DNA from: Nemopilema nomurai | Taxonomy: Eukaryota > Cnidaria > Scyphozoa > Rhizostomeae > Rhizostomatidae | Direction: 5' to 3' | DNA: 64,000 nt | Assembly: GCA_003864495.1 (NCBI GenBank) | Contig: ML133456.1 | Span: 683,255 to 747,254 of the forward strand | In this document: positions 24,906 to 37,744 of the stretch, one piece after another | How positions within the stretch are numbered: the stretch's first letter is position 1 | Layout: every line of letters begins with the position of its first letter | Position numbers and translations under genes: made by a program | Notes under the pieces: generated by a model | Database searches by the model: none | Told to the model about the DNA's origin: nothing | What the model saw: only the letters and a program-made list of their open reading frames with translations

Positions 24906-25522
24906 AGCCTTGGCCAAACGACTAGATTTTTCACTCGACTCTTTGCTGTACATTTGTATTCCAAAAATCAAAAGGTGTATAGTGTTGTGGCCAAACGGCT
25001 AGACATTTCGCTATACAACTTGCTCGACTTTCTAACTTGGAATCTCGCTTTCGCGAAAATCTCATTCTCGTCACCCAGCGCGCCAAAAAATTTTAATTTC
25101 AATCGCAAAATGGAGGGCAGACAAAGGAAAGTACTTGCAATGATACTGTTATTAGAATCTGATGATGATAATGAATGAGTAGCTCCATGCTTCAACAAAT
25201 CGGGTGCAAAAAACGACAACCGCGAAACTCAAACAGTGAAGTAAGCAAGTAAAATCGACAGCGAGCAGTTTGGCGCGCAGTTTCTGAAAAGCAATTAGTG
25301 GGCATGCGCGCGCTCTACAAAAGTCGAGAAACCGGCCAAACGACAATACAACGCTATACAGCTTGAAAATCCACTAGATTTTTTTGACCAAGATCAAAAA
25401 CGCTATACATGAAAAAAATCCACTATACAACTCTATACAAGGTGGCCAAACGACAAGATTTCCTCACTAGATTTTTGTATAGAGAAAAGTCGAGTGAAAA
25501 ATCTAGTCGTTTGGCCAGGGCT
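24906..25522. mobile_element. Harbinger-like MITE with TAA flanks, about 617 bp
   Basis: Terminal inverted repeats of about 35 bp (24906-24940 and 25488-25522) differ at one base: the left begins AGCCTTGGCCAAACGACTAG and the right ends CTAGTCGTTTGGCCAGGGCT. The element is flanked by TAA on both sides (24903-24905 and 25523-25525), matching the 3-bp TWA duplications of PIF/Harbinger elements. Internally the motif GGCCAAACG recurs near 24990, 25333 and 25443, together with CTATACAA-type repeats in both orientations. No transposase is encoded, so it would depend on one supplied in trans. Confidence 0.8.
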
Positions 25523-25525
25523 TAA

Positions 25526-28278
25526 GAAGAGGTATTTATCAATGCTATGAAGTATGCCTCTATAAGCTCGTTGCTTTCTTTATTAAACGAGCTCGCAGGA
25601 GAAACCACAAGAATCTAACTTTCTGCCCGCAGCAGGTGTAGACGCGAGAAGGGGAGTCATGATTTTGCTCTCTGTAAACGGACTATCACCAATCCTGTTT
25701 ACAATTTCAATTTTTTCTAACAAAGGTGCTGAAGATATCAGCTAAATTTGTTGTGCACTGTTAGGCTCTGAACCAATCTGAGTAGGTACTGTTTCCTCTA
25801 TCCACACTGTGCACAAGAATTATTACTTTGTTCTTTGAGAACCTAGTTTTGATGTCCATGGACTTCTCCATGTTCTCGGTAGTTAAAAGCGTTGAGGACG
25901 TCAGAGAAAGACATTTGTTTAAAAGATGCTTGCAGTGTCTCTGCATTACAAAGAGTGTCTTCAAAAGCACGATTCTGTCTTCATTTTTTTAATGACTCTG
26001 TCTAAAACCAAGCTGTGCATTTTGATATAAGAGAGAATCCGGTTCCCTGAATGATAACTTGATTAAGTGCTAAGCAATTTAATTGCTAGAGCTCACTTAA
26101 AAAAATAGCATACTAATCAAAGAAGAGGGGAACAGGAAAGGCGTTTATCCACACAAGATTTTTATTTGTAATTTTGTGCAAGCCAGGGCAGCTTTTACAA
26201 AACTTAGTATCAAAGTGATTGTGTTGTGGTTTTTTATGATTACATCTTTAAGTTCGCATTTTAAAACGAATAATAATAATCCACTTCTGTCAGCCGGTTG
26301 ACATTGCTAGTGAACTTATCAAATGCATAGGCAGTCAAAGTGGTGCATTTCAAATGCTTGCCTTTATCATAATTATTAAGGTTGCCGAATCTCCATGACT
26401 AGTTGTAAAGAGTAATCACATATCAGTAAGTTTCTTAAACGATGCAGCACATGAAGACAATTCTCATGTCGGACATCCAGAGTCTCTGTTTTGTTTCTGA
26501 ACCACAGGTCTCAACAGCCTTTTTGGTATTATTATTCGCCCTTTATTGACAGCTGGGCAATGTCTAGCTAATCATATTCTAGCTAATTAAAGCCAATTAA
26601 TGTGAATTTCTAATACTTGATATGATGTAAATCACATAATGAAATATAACCTACGTTGCATATATTCCATGCATAGATTGTAAGTACAACTAAACGTGAT
26701 TTGTCTTTTAATATTTGTAAAGGTATTGGTCATTGGCTATAATTTTAACACATCTCCACTGTCTTTAATTGGGAAATTCGTAAATGAAAAGGAGAGTTAA
26801 TCATGGAAAATATTCTATCCTAGGAGAGAGGCTCATCAATTATAATGCAGTGTCTAATCACACTAATTACTATAAACTGCCCTATGTTTCTTGTTATTAC
26901 GCACTGCGCTATATTTCACACTGATATGGCCTATATGACCAGCACTGGTCAGGTATTGCAGCAACTGCAAGCCTGAAAATTTTGAATGCATGATAAGCAA
27001 GAATAACAATACTCAATGTGTGTGGATGACTGCACGAACAAAAATGTTACTACTATTAAGGCTAAAACCTACTACCGATAAGGCATTAGAGTCTTCCAAT
27101 GGGTATGTCAATTTAAACTACCAAAATTTCCCCTCTGGGGTTTCCAAAGTTTCAGGTGTTACTTCCTTACTAGGCAAATGCTGCCAAAAGTGCAATGTAC
27201 ATGCAAATTATTCCTAAGTCGGGAATGTGTATAAATGGATTGAGGGAAACATGCAAACCGGGTAACGAGTCAGAACAAGGCTATTTTCAAGCTCACCGCA
27301 CTTTGCTTCTGCAGAAAGCATTTATGATTAAGAACCAATTCAGAGCAGTAATTATTTTCTGCTGACTCATAGTTTGACAGCGGTAACGGCCTAAATACGT
27401 ATTGCATAATTTGCACAATTATATTTATGTTGCATGATGTAAACAGGTTCCTTTCATCAAGTTTCTTTGAAATATTGAAAAACCGAACTTGACAGGGGCT
27501 CATTGTGTTCTTGATTGTATAATGTTGAATGTGTGCCATACATACCTAACCCAACTGAGTTTTTTTTCGGATCCAAACAGGTATCATTGTTTTGACAAAC
27601 TGAATACGCGGTGCTTTAGCATTTTTATACTTTATTATTCGTTAGGTGAATTAAAACTGTCATGTGGTGTATCTAAAGATTTCAACATTTAGCAATCTTT
27701 AATGATCTACATTCCTCTTTCGCTTTTCTAATGTTGCTATGGTGTAAAGAAGTCGAAGGAGTACTTGTCTTACTGTTAGGCTCGGTCCTCATTAAGTTTT
27801 ATACCTAGGCTTTTTTATGCTTGCCTTGTTCTTGTTTACTAATAACTCTATTCCCACATGTCCGTGAGACTCTATTAATTATGTTGTACTAAAATATACG
27901 CTTTTATAATTAAAGCGGCAACGCGACCATATTGAGCCATTTCTTTTCCAGCAAAGGAACAGCAATAAGACAACTAAATTCAAGAAAAAGCTCCAATTAA
28001 GAACATGCATTCTAGGGCAATAACAAACACGTTTTTTGGTCATTCGTAGTTTAAACACATGTGGGCCAAATAACATGTTTTATAATCTGCATGATTTCAC
28101 CTCCGGTGCAAAATGAAAACAGGTGCCTTTTAATGTAAACAAGTCTCTATACAGTTATGATTGATAACAAATTTGCCACTGGTATCTTGTGGTATTGGTT
28201 CTATAATGGCACAACCAGCTGTTGGTAGGAGACTGCTAGATTGGCATTTATTCTCATCGCTTTAAAGCGCCTTGCCAC
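25526..28278. other. intergenic stretch upstream of the PAN/fibrinogen-like array
   Basis: No exon or domain recognised on either strand. Short frames (26990-27217, 27489-27692 and others) have no supporting context. The sequence directly before 28279 should hold the promoter and 5' UTR of gene A, but no clear TATA box was seen. Confidence 0.4.
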
Positions 28279-30170
28279 ATGACTCGAATGGAATCTCACG
28301 ATCAGTCGATTGCCATGCTTCGAGTGCTGGGTTGCATCGCCCTTGGGATCCTTTTGCTGCTGCCTTCGGCAAGGGCCCGTAGAGTTTTCAAAGGCACGTG
28401 CGGTAGCGAGGCATCCTTTTATCGCATTGCTAGCGACCACATACTTGACGAAGAGCCATTTCTGAAAAATGTTACCAACGACATACTGGAGTGTATCGAC
28501 CTGTGCGTGACAGTGGACCCTCCAAAATGCGTCGCAATAAACCTACACAAAACTTATGATGACAAGGTTGATTGTCATTTGCTTGAAGACGATCATTTGT
28601 CAAAACCAGGAAAGATGGCAGCAAAGAAAGGTTGGCATTACTATGATACAGGAAGCCGAGAGATTTCCCGCACCGTAAGTAGAAGAGAGTAGCAGTAAAA
28701 TGCTACTGCTATTTGCTTTAAAAGAACTGTTTTGAACAATTTTGTTTTGCTTTTGGCTAATGTAAATGCATGAGTTATATTGATACCTCGTCTTCTAGAT
28801 TGGATCGAGATGTTCAAGTTTTGCTAGCAACCCCTGTCCATCCCACTGCACATGCGTGGATACCTGCGAAAGCTACGAGTGTCAATGTTATGGTCCAGGT
28901 AAGGTATTACCCTGCTCGGTCCAGCAAATTTATCCAAAGGAATTTACTTCTAGCAAATTTCTGCGCATTGTTGTCATAAGCATCTATGTGCAAAGATAAA
29001 TTTAGAAGTGCTTAAAAGCAGATAAAATCTGGTCAAGTTGAAATCCGATCCAGTTTGAATCCGTTCCAGTTTGAGTGAAATCCCTTTAAGTCGAACCCTT
29101 TCCAATTTGGTCCGGTCGGACAAAAGGGCGAAGTTTGAGTTATACATCAATCTAAACTTGTAACGCCTCATCCATATTGAACGAATCATGGCAACAGCCA
29201 GCGATGCAAAACCATATCATCTATTGATGCCTACAGTTTATACCTGGCGGAATCAGTCTCGTTAAGTCCCAGGCTCGTTATGCGGGACCAAATCAGAAAA
29301 CCAGAGTTCACATGTCGACAAAACCCCTTTTCCGCAAATCGAAAGTGCCACAAAATTATTCAATATGGTGATGTTTGAATGCTTAGACGCTGGGCAGGGA
29401 TAGAAGTTTGTTTGCAATCCTTTATGATTTTATTTGCCAAATATCCGCCACATGCTTTAGAGAGAGAATACATGGGTGAAATCAGTTTCACCGGAATTTG
29501 ATTTAGCCTTGTGTTTACATCAACGTCGAAGAGAGTATTACTTTCATACCATTTCAGAAGTGATTTGACCTGCTGCTTGCATCCTTTCGAGAATGGTTTT
29601 TTGGCAAATGCAAAACGAAATGCAAAACGATTTTTGTTTGTTTCTAACAGCAGAGTGAGATGCGTATTTAAGGAAAATATGATCAATTTCTAGATGAATC
29701 CAAATTCTAATTTCAAATTAAAAATACTCGAAACTCAAAATTTTAACAGTCAGCTGGAGCTCCTTTTGGCATTCGGATTGCGAATGATTCAGCAATCTTT
29801 TCATGATAATGCTGGGCTACCATACAACAGTCACCAATGAGCCTTTAACTGTTTACGTTCTTCATGAATAATATAATATATGCAAGATCTACGACTATAA
29901 CTGTTTATATATATCTAAGCATTCGCCAATAATGTAGATATTCCTAAAAAGTACTTCTATAGCAATCAGCCACCCACTCAAACAAATATAAGCCAGGTGG
30001 ATAACTTTTATTTTGTAGAAATATTCCCTTCCTGCAAAGAGGCTGTGCAAAGAAACCCAAGTAGCAATTTGTACCACTGGATAAGATTGGCTGGCATGAA
30101 GTCTGCAGTGTACGCCAAGTGTGTAAAGGACACAGATGGTTCCATTCGAGCGTTCATTGATCACAACACG

Positions 30171-30173
30171 TGA
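30171..30173 (+). other. premature TGA from a 2-nt insertion in gene A exon 3
   Basis: Gene A reads CACGTGAAACAAAG where gene B (41518-41529) reads CACGGAACAAAG. The extra T and A shift the frame and create TGA in phase with the exon start at 30021. Downstream of the lesion the sequence is again nearly identical to gene B. Confidence 0.9.
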
Positions 30174-33100
30174 AACAAAGAACATACGTATCAGGCTATG
30201 GAAGCCCAGCCTCGTTTCAGACGTCACTGACGTATGTTCTCAACAAGCTCGAAGATGTGATCGAGTTCGTCAACGCATCAGCATTCTGTAAACAATACGT
30301 GAAGCTAGAGTGTTACGGCACAAAGGTAGATACCTGTTTCATTGCTCTAAATTTCTTCAACTGAACCTCTTTCAACCTTCTGAGTTTAAAACAACTTGCA
30401 TGGGCCAATAAATTGAATTGTGACATGGTTCGTGGTACAGATCTTCACAATACCTAGAAACAGTAGAGACAATTTTGGCATACTTAAAGTACTTTTTCAT
30501 CCGACACTCTTCAGGGTGTGCAAACGTCGGAAAGTCACCAAAAGCTAACCAATTGAATAGCCATTTAAAGGTCAAAGACACTAACTAAATGGCTGTAGAA
30601 AGCATTTTTAACCCGTAATGCCTAGGACAGCTCATTATAGACCAATATACGAAATTCTGATGTGGTACAATCACCTTTCATTCATGGATACGCAACACTT
30701 TTGGTACAGTTTTATTTATTTCATAATTTAGTTCTATGTCATTCTCTTCACATGTATATCATCGTTATATTGTACTGCATGGCTCATTTTGTGTACATAC
30801 CAAGATGTCGTATTGCACGCATAATCTAGTCTTATCCTTCATACCAAGCTGTTAGATGGAGGATGGGGATATCTCAGTGACCGAAATGGAAAGAAGCTCA
30901 ATTACTTTGGCGGTGTTCCATCAAGTGGAACTGGCTGTGCATGTGGTCTTAAGAAAACCTGTCGGAATACTTCTTTCAAATGCAATTGCGATGACAACCT
31001 CGCTGCATTGACCCAGGATTATGGTTACATGGCTGACAAAAATGATCTTCCCATAACGAAGATTAATTTGGGCAATTCACTTTCAGAAGGATATGGCTAT
31101 TTCAGCATTGGCAAGCTTGAATGCATAGGTATTCTTTCATTTGCAGTTGCGCGTTACAGACCCATGTTGGTCTTGCCCATCGACTTGGTTCCAAACAGGA
31201 TCGTACCATTGTAAGAAGAACCAACAAAAATCCAGCACTTGGTTATCTTTGTGTCGTCATTTATTATGATTCAACTTAAAGTTCTTGAAAATATGATTCA
31301 GCTAAAGATATGATTCAGCTAATGGTGACGTGTTAGGGTTTTCTAAATTAGTTATGCAATATCTGTGACCAATGAGTACCTTGTTGACAGCTTTGTATTG
31401 TTTTATGTCAATGTTCCGTTTCCGTTATTGTGATTCTGTTAATTCTGCTCGTGGCGTGGACCATGTATTTTACTTGGTTTTGACTTTAGCGCCTAAGCAC
31501 GCCCATCTCAACAAGTTTAAAAAAGAAACCAGAAGAAAGTTACGCAATCTAATGAAAGAAGGAACTCTACGTCTATTTATTTGTGTGCTTTCTATTTTCC
31601 AGAACCTTTCCCATCATGTAGAGAGGCCTTAAAAGAATTCCCCACTGGCTCATATTACCACTGGATAAAGTATCCTCATTCAAGTCAAGCAGTATACGTC
31701 AGATGTGAAAAGTTGGCCGATGGTACTATATGGGCAGTTTTTCATCATGACACCGAGGCAAGAACGCATGTTTCTGGATATGAGGCCGCCTACTCATATA
31801 AACGGGCTATATCGTACACTCACAATGAAATGGAAAGCATAAAGGCCTTTATTGACGATTCCTCTCAATGCAGGCAGTATACAAGGTATGAATGCCATGG
31901 CACAGCTTTTGTACAACTTAGCATCGCGGCCCTGATTGGACGCGATGGCAAGAAACTGGCATACTTTGGTGGTGGTCCACCTTCAGACGTTGGGTGTAGT
32001 TGTGGAAAGACGGCATCATGCATGAACCCTAACTACAAATGCAACTGCGATGCCAACCAGTACGTGTTGACAGAAGATAAGGGGTATGTTGTCAAGCAGA
32101 ATGACCTTCCATTGACAGCAATTTGGCTTGGTGACACTGGCGGAAGTACTGAATATGGGTACCACACGATCGGGCCATTGTATTGCACAGGTAAGGATAA
32201 TTTCATCACCTTTGTCCTTCGAAACAGTAGTTCCTCTCGTGCATTGAACACTGGGCAACGCAATCCTAGTGTTGTGTGTTGTGAACTACTTTTAAAGAAA
32301 AATGAAACGTGGTTTGAACCGGCAGCAACATCTGCTCAATATTCATCAGTGTAGCAAAGGAAATAAGAGGACCCACGCGATATGCTAATTTGAGAGCACT
32401 GATAATTCACCTATAGGATTGCTGTAATTAAATATGCAATTGATAAGCATACAATTTTATCTAACTATTCCATCTGTGAGACATTACGCTGTATTGGCTA
32501 CTAAAAGAAGAGGCACACGTCAAGTACTGGAGTCTGGACCCTAGTACTGGAGTCTAAGACCTAACGCAGCCTAACGGACACATTAATCCTATTTAATCCG
32601 ATTCATTTTGTATTCGCTTCATTCGTGTTCGTTTCGTATCACACGTTCGGCAACCTACGCCTTCTATGTATTCACGTGTATCGTTACTTAAAATATGTCA
32701 AGTCTATAGTTACGAATCATTGTCTCTCTCTGTGCTTCACAACACATTTGAAATACAAAACAGAAAGGTGTCACGTTGTAGTAGAAAATACGATCATTGG
32801 GTACCATTGTCTTCAGAATGAAAACACCGATGATTTCTTTTAGATACATTCTTCACCTGCATTGAAGCCTTGAGGACCTTCCCTAGTAGAGAGTACTTCT
32901 GGATTCAGCGAGGTGCAATGCCAATAGCCCTTTATGTTAAATGTGTCCAGAAAGATGACGGGAGCGTGTGGACGGAGTTCAATGTAAAGTCTGGAAAGAA
33001 TGATCGCGTAGAGCTGGTGCCATCGTGCCACGGATACCGCAAGCAAATTGACTACGGAGTGAACGCAGCAGGAACGCTTAGCTCGTACATCGACACAGCT

Positions 33101-34035
33101 GCACGTTGCAGGCAGTATACCAAGCTCGCTTGTCAGGGGGGCAAGTTCTTGGCAAAGAGCTGCGGGCTGCTGAAAGGCCGGGACGGAAGAGCGCTGGAAT
33201 ACTTTGGAGGTGGCCAATCGAATGGGTTCGGCTGTGCCTGCGGAAAGAATATGTCGTGTACAAACAAAGGGCTTAGATGTAATTGTGACGCAAGCATTGA
33301 TGGGACTGTACTGTATGACGAAGGGTATGTTCAGAATAAAACCGATTTGCCGTTGACGGAGATAACTCTTGGAGGAGTTGGGAAGAATGGCCAGTTCATT
33401 GACTATACCATCGGGAATCTGGAATGCACAGGTGAGGCTCAAGGTGTCTTTCACTAGGTAATGACAGCCGTTGCAATGCTATGCTATCAAGACCAAGATG
33501 AGAGTTAACATTGAAGAAAAAGAGCAAATAGATCGCAGTTTTCTCTTAGAATACTTAGTAGATTAAGTATTGAATGCAGTTTGCAATGACGTAAACAAAT
33601 ATGCAATTTCGTCATTATTTTGTTTTGTCTTCCTATTTATGACTGCTTTCTTTCATAATGGCCAAGGTAATAGCACTTTTCTATTCTTGAGCAAGAACGT
33701 AGGCGGTTTGACGATCACGTGAACAATGATGTCATCAAACAACATTTATGGAATCAATAAATAAATAAAACGGAAACACGGGAGCAGTTTTGTTACACTT
33801 AGAATTGTTTAATACTAGAACCTGATAAAAGGACTCTTAAGAAAGCTTTCATAAATGATTACAGAAGGATGCCTGGTTAGAAAAAAGAGACATGAAGCCT
33901 GTGTGGTTAAAAGAAATTCTGCTTACTAAAAATTTGAACCGGTAAAAAGTGCCAGGAGAGCAGTAAATAGCGTCAAGAGAAGTAGAATGTGTATTCAAAA
34001 AGCAAGAAGTTCAAAATATATAAAGCAAATAAAAA

Positions 34036-34174
34036 TTCCTTCTTTTCTCTCTTTCTCTTTTCTTCCTTCTTTCCTTTTTTTCTTCCTTCCTTTCTCTCTT
34101 TCTTTCTTTCATTCTTTCTTCCTTTCTCACTTTCCTTCTTTCTTTTTTCTTTCTTCCTTTGTTTCTTCCTTCCT
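34036..34174. repeat. CT-rich polypyrimidine microsatellite in gene A intron 6
   Basis: About 140 bp of TTTC, CTTT and TTCC units on the plus strand. The frames through it (F/L/S-rich on one strand, K/E/R-rich on the other) are compositional, not genes. The matching intron of gene B lacks it. Confidence 0.9.
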
Positions 34175-34867
34175 ACTGTCATATCTATCTGTTTATCATG
34201 CCTTTGATTGATTGTTTTAATGGTTGCATCATGCATCCTAGCTTTCTTTAGTTTTATGTTCTATACCTTTCGCAATCTATCAAACAGACTTCTGTGATTG
34301 GTGGAAATTCTTTTTCTAGTACTTCATAGAGTGCTTGAATAACTTTACAATAATTGGCTGTTACATATCGTAATACAATAAATCATTGTACCTCCTTTTG
34401 CTTCACAGATGCCTTTAAATCCTGCACAGAAGCGCTGCTGACTTTCCCAGACCAAGAATACTTTATCATCCAACCTGAGCAAATGTCAACTCCTATTCAT
34501 GTCCAGTGTAAAGTTATTGATTCAGTGACCTGGTCCATAATCGGACACGACAATGAAGCAAAAAAATACGTGAAAGGGTACGAAGGCCCACTTTCATACA
34601 AGCAAAATCTCAGGTACGGACCGAGGCTCTCCGACGTCATCACTTTGGTTGACGTGTCATTCCAGTGCAGGCAAAAAGTAAGAATTGACTGCAATGGTGC
34701 TATGATCTACTTAGGAGGTACACAAACCACGGCATTTTACGATAGACAAGGTCAGTGTTTTGTTATTGCACCTTTTATCCCCTAAAATAAGATAGAAGCG
34801 TAATTATCTTGTTTGTGTGCAGAGATGATTGCACAAATGTTTTTTTTTCATTTCAGATTTAGTGCCA

Positions 34868-34952
34868 AGTGAGGGTACTCAATTAGTGAGGGTACCCAAT
34901 TAGTGAGGGTACCCAAATAGGGAGGGTACGCAAATAGGGGTGGTACGGGGGT
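34868..34952. repeat. 17-bp tandem repeat, five decaying copies, gene A intron 7
   Basis: The unit AGTGAGGGTACCCAATT repeats at 34868, 34885, 34902, 34919 and 34936, with growing divergence to the right. Intronic minisatellite; absent at the matching place in gene B. Confidence 0.9.
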
Positions 34953-37744
34953 CTGCCCTTTTAGAGTACCATTATCGCCTGGTGTTGTTTATAAATATTA
35001 TCATAACCACGAACATTAAATAATTATAGAAGATCTTGGATTGTTTATCAGCTCAGATAGTCATGTTTTCAGATAGTCAGGTAGCCTAATTCATTCGAAC
35101 ATAGTCATGTTTGTCGTGTTGTTATCAAAAATTGTCATGTAATTTTCATTTTTAAGTGTAGTTGAAGTGTAGTGATGTTTGGGCATGATAAGAATGTAGA
35201 GAGAGCGCTATTTTAACTAGGCCCCAGACGCCTCGCCGCATACCCACTTCTGCAACTCACGCTACGCCACTGGTGGGTGGTCATAACAGTAACATAGTAA
35301 TAAAGAATACTGGTTGGTGGATACAAAATGAAACTTATATGTTCGCAAGTAACATCCCTTCGACAAATTGAACAGGATCTCCATGCCAAGGCCCTTCGAT
35401 AATTCCCGGTTCTTTAAATGTTCTCCTGTGTCGCGGCTATCCACGCTAGAAAAAAGCCTTAAGCTGCCTACACACAAATTACATATCTGATTTCGTGACA
35501 CTGTTAGAGAAGGACAATGCCGAGAAATCAGCACAGAAAATCCACACGTCTCTTGATTAAGATAAGACACTATACAACCTTAATCCAATGTTTATGAATT
35601 ACATATGTTTGTTACTAAAATTTGTTGTTAAATAGAATTAAAGATTGCTGCAATTTTAGATCAAATCTGCAATCTTAATTAAAAACACGTCAGATGCTAG
35701 GGAGACAGGAAATTGTCAATGGAATGATTTCAGCTGGAACACAGTCCTTCTTAGAACTTAAAGGAATAATAAGAAGTTAAAGAGTGTACCTGTTTATTTT
35801 ATACCCAGCTCCGGATATATTTGCAGTGAGCATTGGATGTATCTATCGAGAGGTTTCGCAGTATCCAAGTGCTCAACCAAGCTTTCATAAAGGAGCGTAT
35901 ATAAGTGTGTTTTATAAGTTTGTCACTTTAAGCAAGTGGGATACAAAACATTTATATCAAAACAGACCACTGCCAAAAGCACATTAAAGCTTGCTGAAAT
36001 AGTCATTTGTGATATGACCGATAGAGTCCAACTAGGCCCATAGACCACGCTGGTCAGACAGGGATGGAGAGGATCTTGGTGGTTAAAAACAAAGCATTCG
36101 TAATCTAAATGAACAGCAAGGAACTGAGGCTAAGGCTTCTTCAACCTGGAAGCTTGTATCATCATTCATAAAATATCTGCACAAATAAGCCCTAAGAAGT
36201 TAACAGTTTCTTGAGATGTCTCACTACTTTTTGTCCATGATTTATAAACCATTACTGGCCTAGAACATCCTGGGCTTTGTTATCCTTTTGATCCTTTTTA
36301 AGCGGCTGCCTTAGACCCGGAGGAATATGATTCCTGATTGTTGATATTTTTCATGACTGCAAAAAATTGAATGTTTCTTTGTCACATAGCTAGAAATTAG
36401 TTTCTCCGTGGTGTTGAGTTTTCTAGCAACAGGAAGCAGTTTATGACCCTTAGCACCATTTGCAGCTAGGTAGTTACGGACGTTTTTATGTCTAATGTTT
36501 ACCTGTCAAACAGGAAGGTAAGCAAACCATAGTTACCAGGTGAACAGCATAAACGTTTAACCCAGACACCATTCGGTAACAAATGACGAGGGCTTAAGAG
36601 TAAACAGAAACATCTGCATACTGAGAGCCAAGCCTCTGAAATTTGAACAAGCTCTCGGTCTGCCTTGTCACACAGATTGGTGTCTTTACTGATGTAAACG
36701 TTCTGAAATTCAAATCTGCTTCATGCAATCACATTTCTATTATTCTAAAAGGCCAGCCCTTGATTCACTTTCCTGGAGGAACAGAAGGAACTCAAAGTTG
36801 TAGCTGTGGAAAAACCGGAACCTGTGTGGACACAGCCTGGAAATGCAACTGCGATTCAGACACGAACCTTCTGACCTATGATGAAGGATATGAGACGAAC
36901 AAGCAACTATTACCTTTAACAAAAGTAGGTGTTGGTGACACTGGTGGCAGCAGTGAATACGCCTATCACACCATTGGACCTCTTGAATGCAGTGGTAAGT
37001 TTTGCATAAGCCTCATGCTTCTGGTTTCGATTCTTATTAATCCTGAATCAGCCTTTTAGAATTTCTGCATATGACACTTTCTGCATGTGATCCACAGCTG
37101 GAATATAGCCATGCAATTCATCTCTTCCAGAAACGTTCCCATCCTGCACCAAGGCCTTCGAAATGCATCCAAACGTGACCAAGCAATTCTTTTCAATCAG
37201 AAAGGGCAGTATGACTTCACCTGTCTTTGTCGAGTGTGAGAAGAAACCAGATGGCACGGTATGGGCCTATTTTTCCCATGACTATGAATATAAAGGCTTC
37301 ATCAACGGGTACGAAACATGTTTGTCATATCAAAAAGCAATAACATACAAGCTCAACAAAATGGCCGACATCATTGGGTTTGTTGATGCCTCCGTGACTT
37401 GTCGGCAATTTACGCGCATTGACTGCAGAGGTACCATATTCGTTAGCGGATTTAATGTTGTTTGTGGGAGACTGTTAGGACGAGGTGGAAAAGCCTTGCA
37501 GTATTTTGGCGGCGGCCCCCACGACGGTTCCGGTTGCGCTTGCGGGATTACGGGCAGCTGCTTATCCAGTACAAAGAAATGCAACTGCGATGCAAATGCC
37601 GACACGTTGACGTTTGATGAGGGCTACGTATCGTTCAAGAGTGACCTACCAATAACAATGATACAGTGGGGAGACACTGGTGGGACTTCTGAATACGCAT
37701 TTCATACTATCGGAAAGCTGGAGTGCAAAGAGGCGAGCACGTAA

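Larger units (their letters stand above)
28279..37744 (+). pseudogene. gene A: secreted PAN plus five Caspr-like fibrinogen modules, frame broken in exon 3
   Basis: Nine exons: 28279-28674, 28799-28898, 30019-30325, 30849-31128, 31603-32190, 32844-33431, 34409-34750, 36752-36994, 37131-37744. Exon 1 encodes a signal peptide (MLRVLGCIALGILLLLPSARA, nearest ATG at 28315) and a PAN/apple domain with Cys in TCGSE, ECIDLC, KCVAIN and DCHLL. Exon 2 is a seven-cysteine linker. Exons 3-4, 5, 6, 7-8 and 9 each make one module with a YFGG, CxCG, CNCD, LPLT, GDTG, HTIG signature like the fibrinogen-like segment of contactin-associated proteins. Relative to gene B, exon 3 has two extra bases near 30171-30175, producing TGA at 30171-30173 and a product of about 216 residues. 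All other exons remain open and spliceable, so the lesion is recent, polymorphic or a sequence error. Function, probably recognition or adhesion, is inferred. Confidence 0.85.

Noticed and set aside
32840..33454. 204-codon minus-strand open frame, also at 44163-44777
   Set aside because: Exactly antisense to module 3 exons of genes A and B. Its presence in both copies follows from exon identity, not from independent conservation.
33973..34236. Lys/Glu/Arg-rich minus frame and Phe/Ser/Leu-rich plus frames
   Set aside because: They are translations of a CT microsatellite in an intron of gene A.
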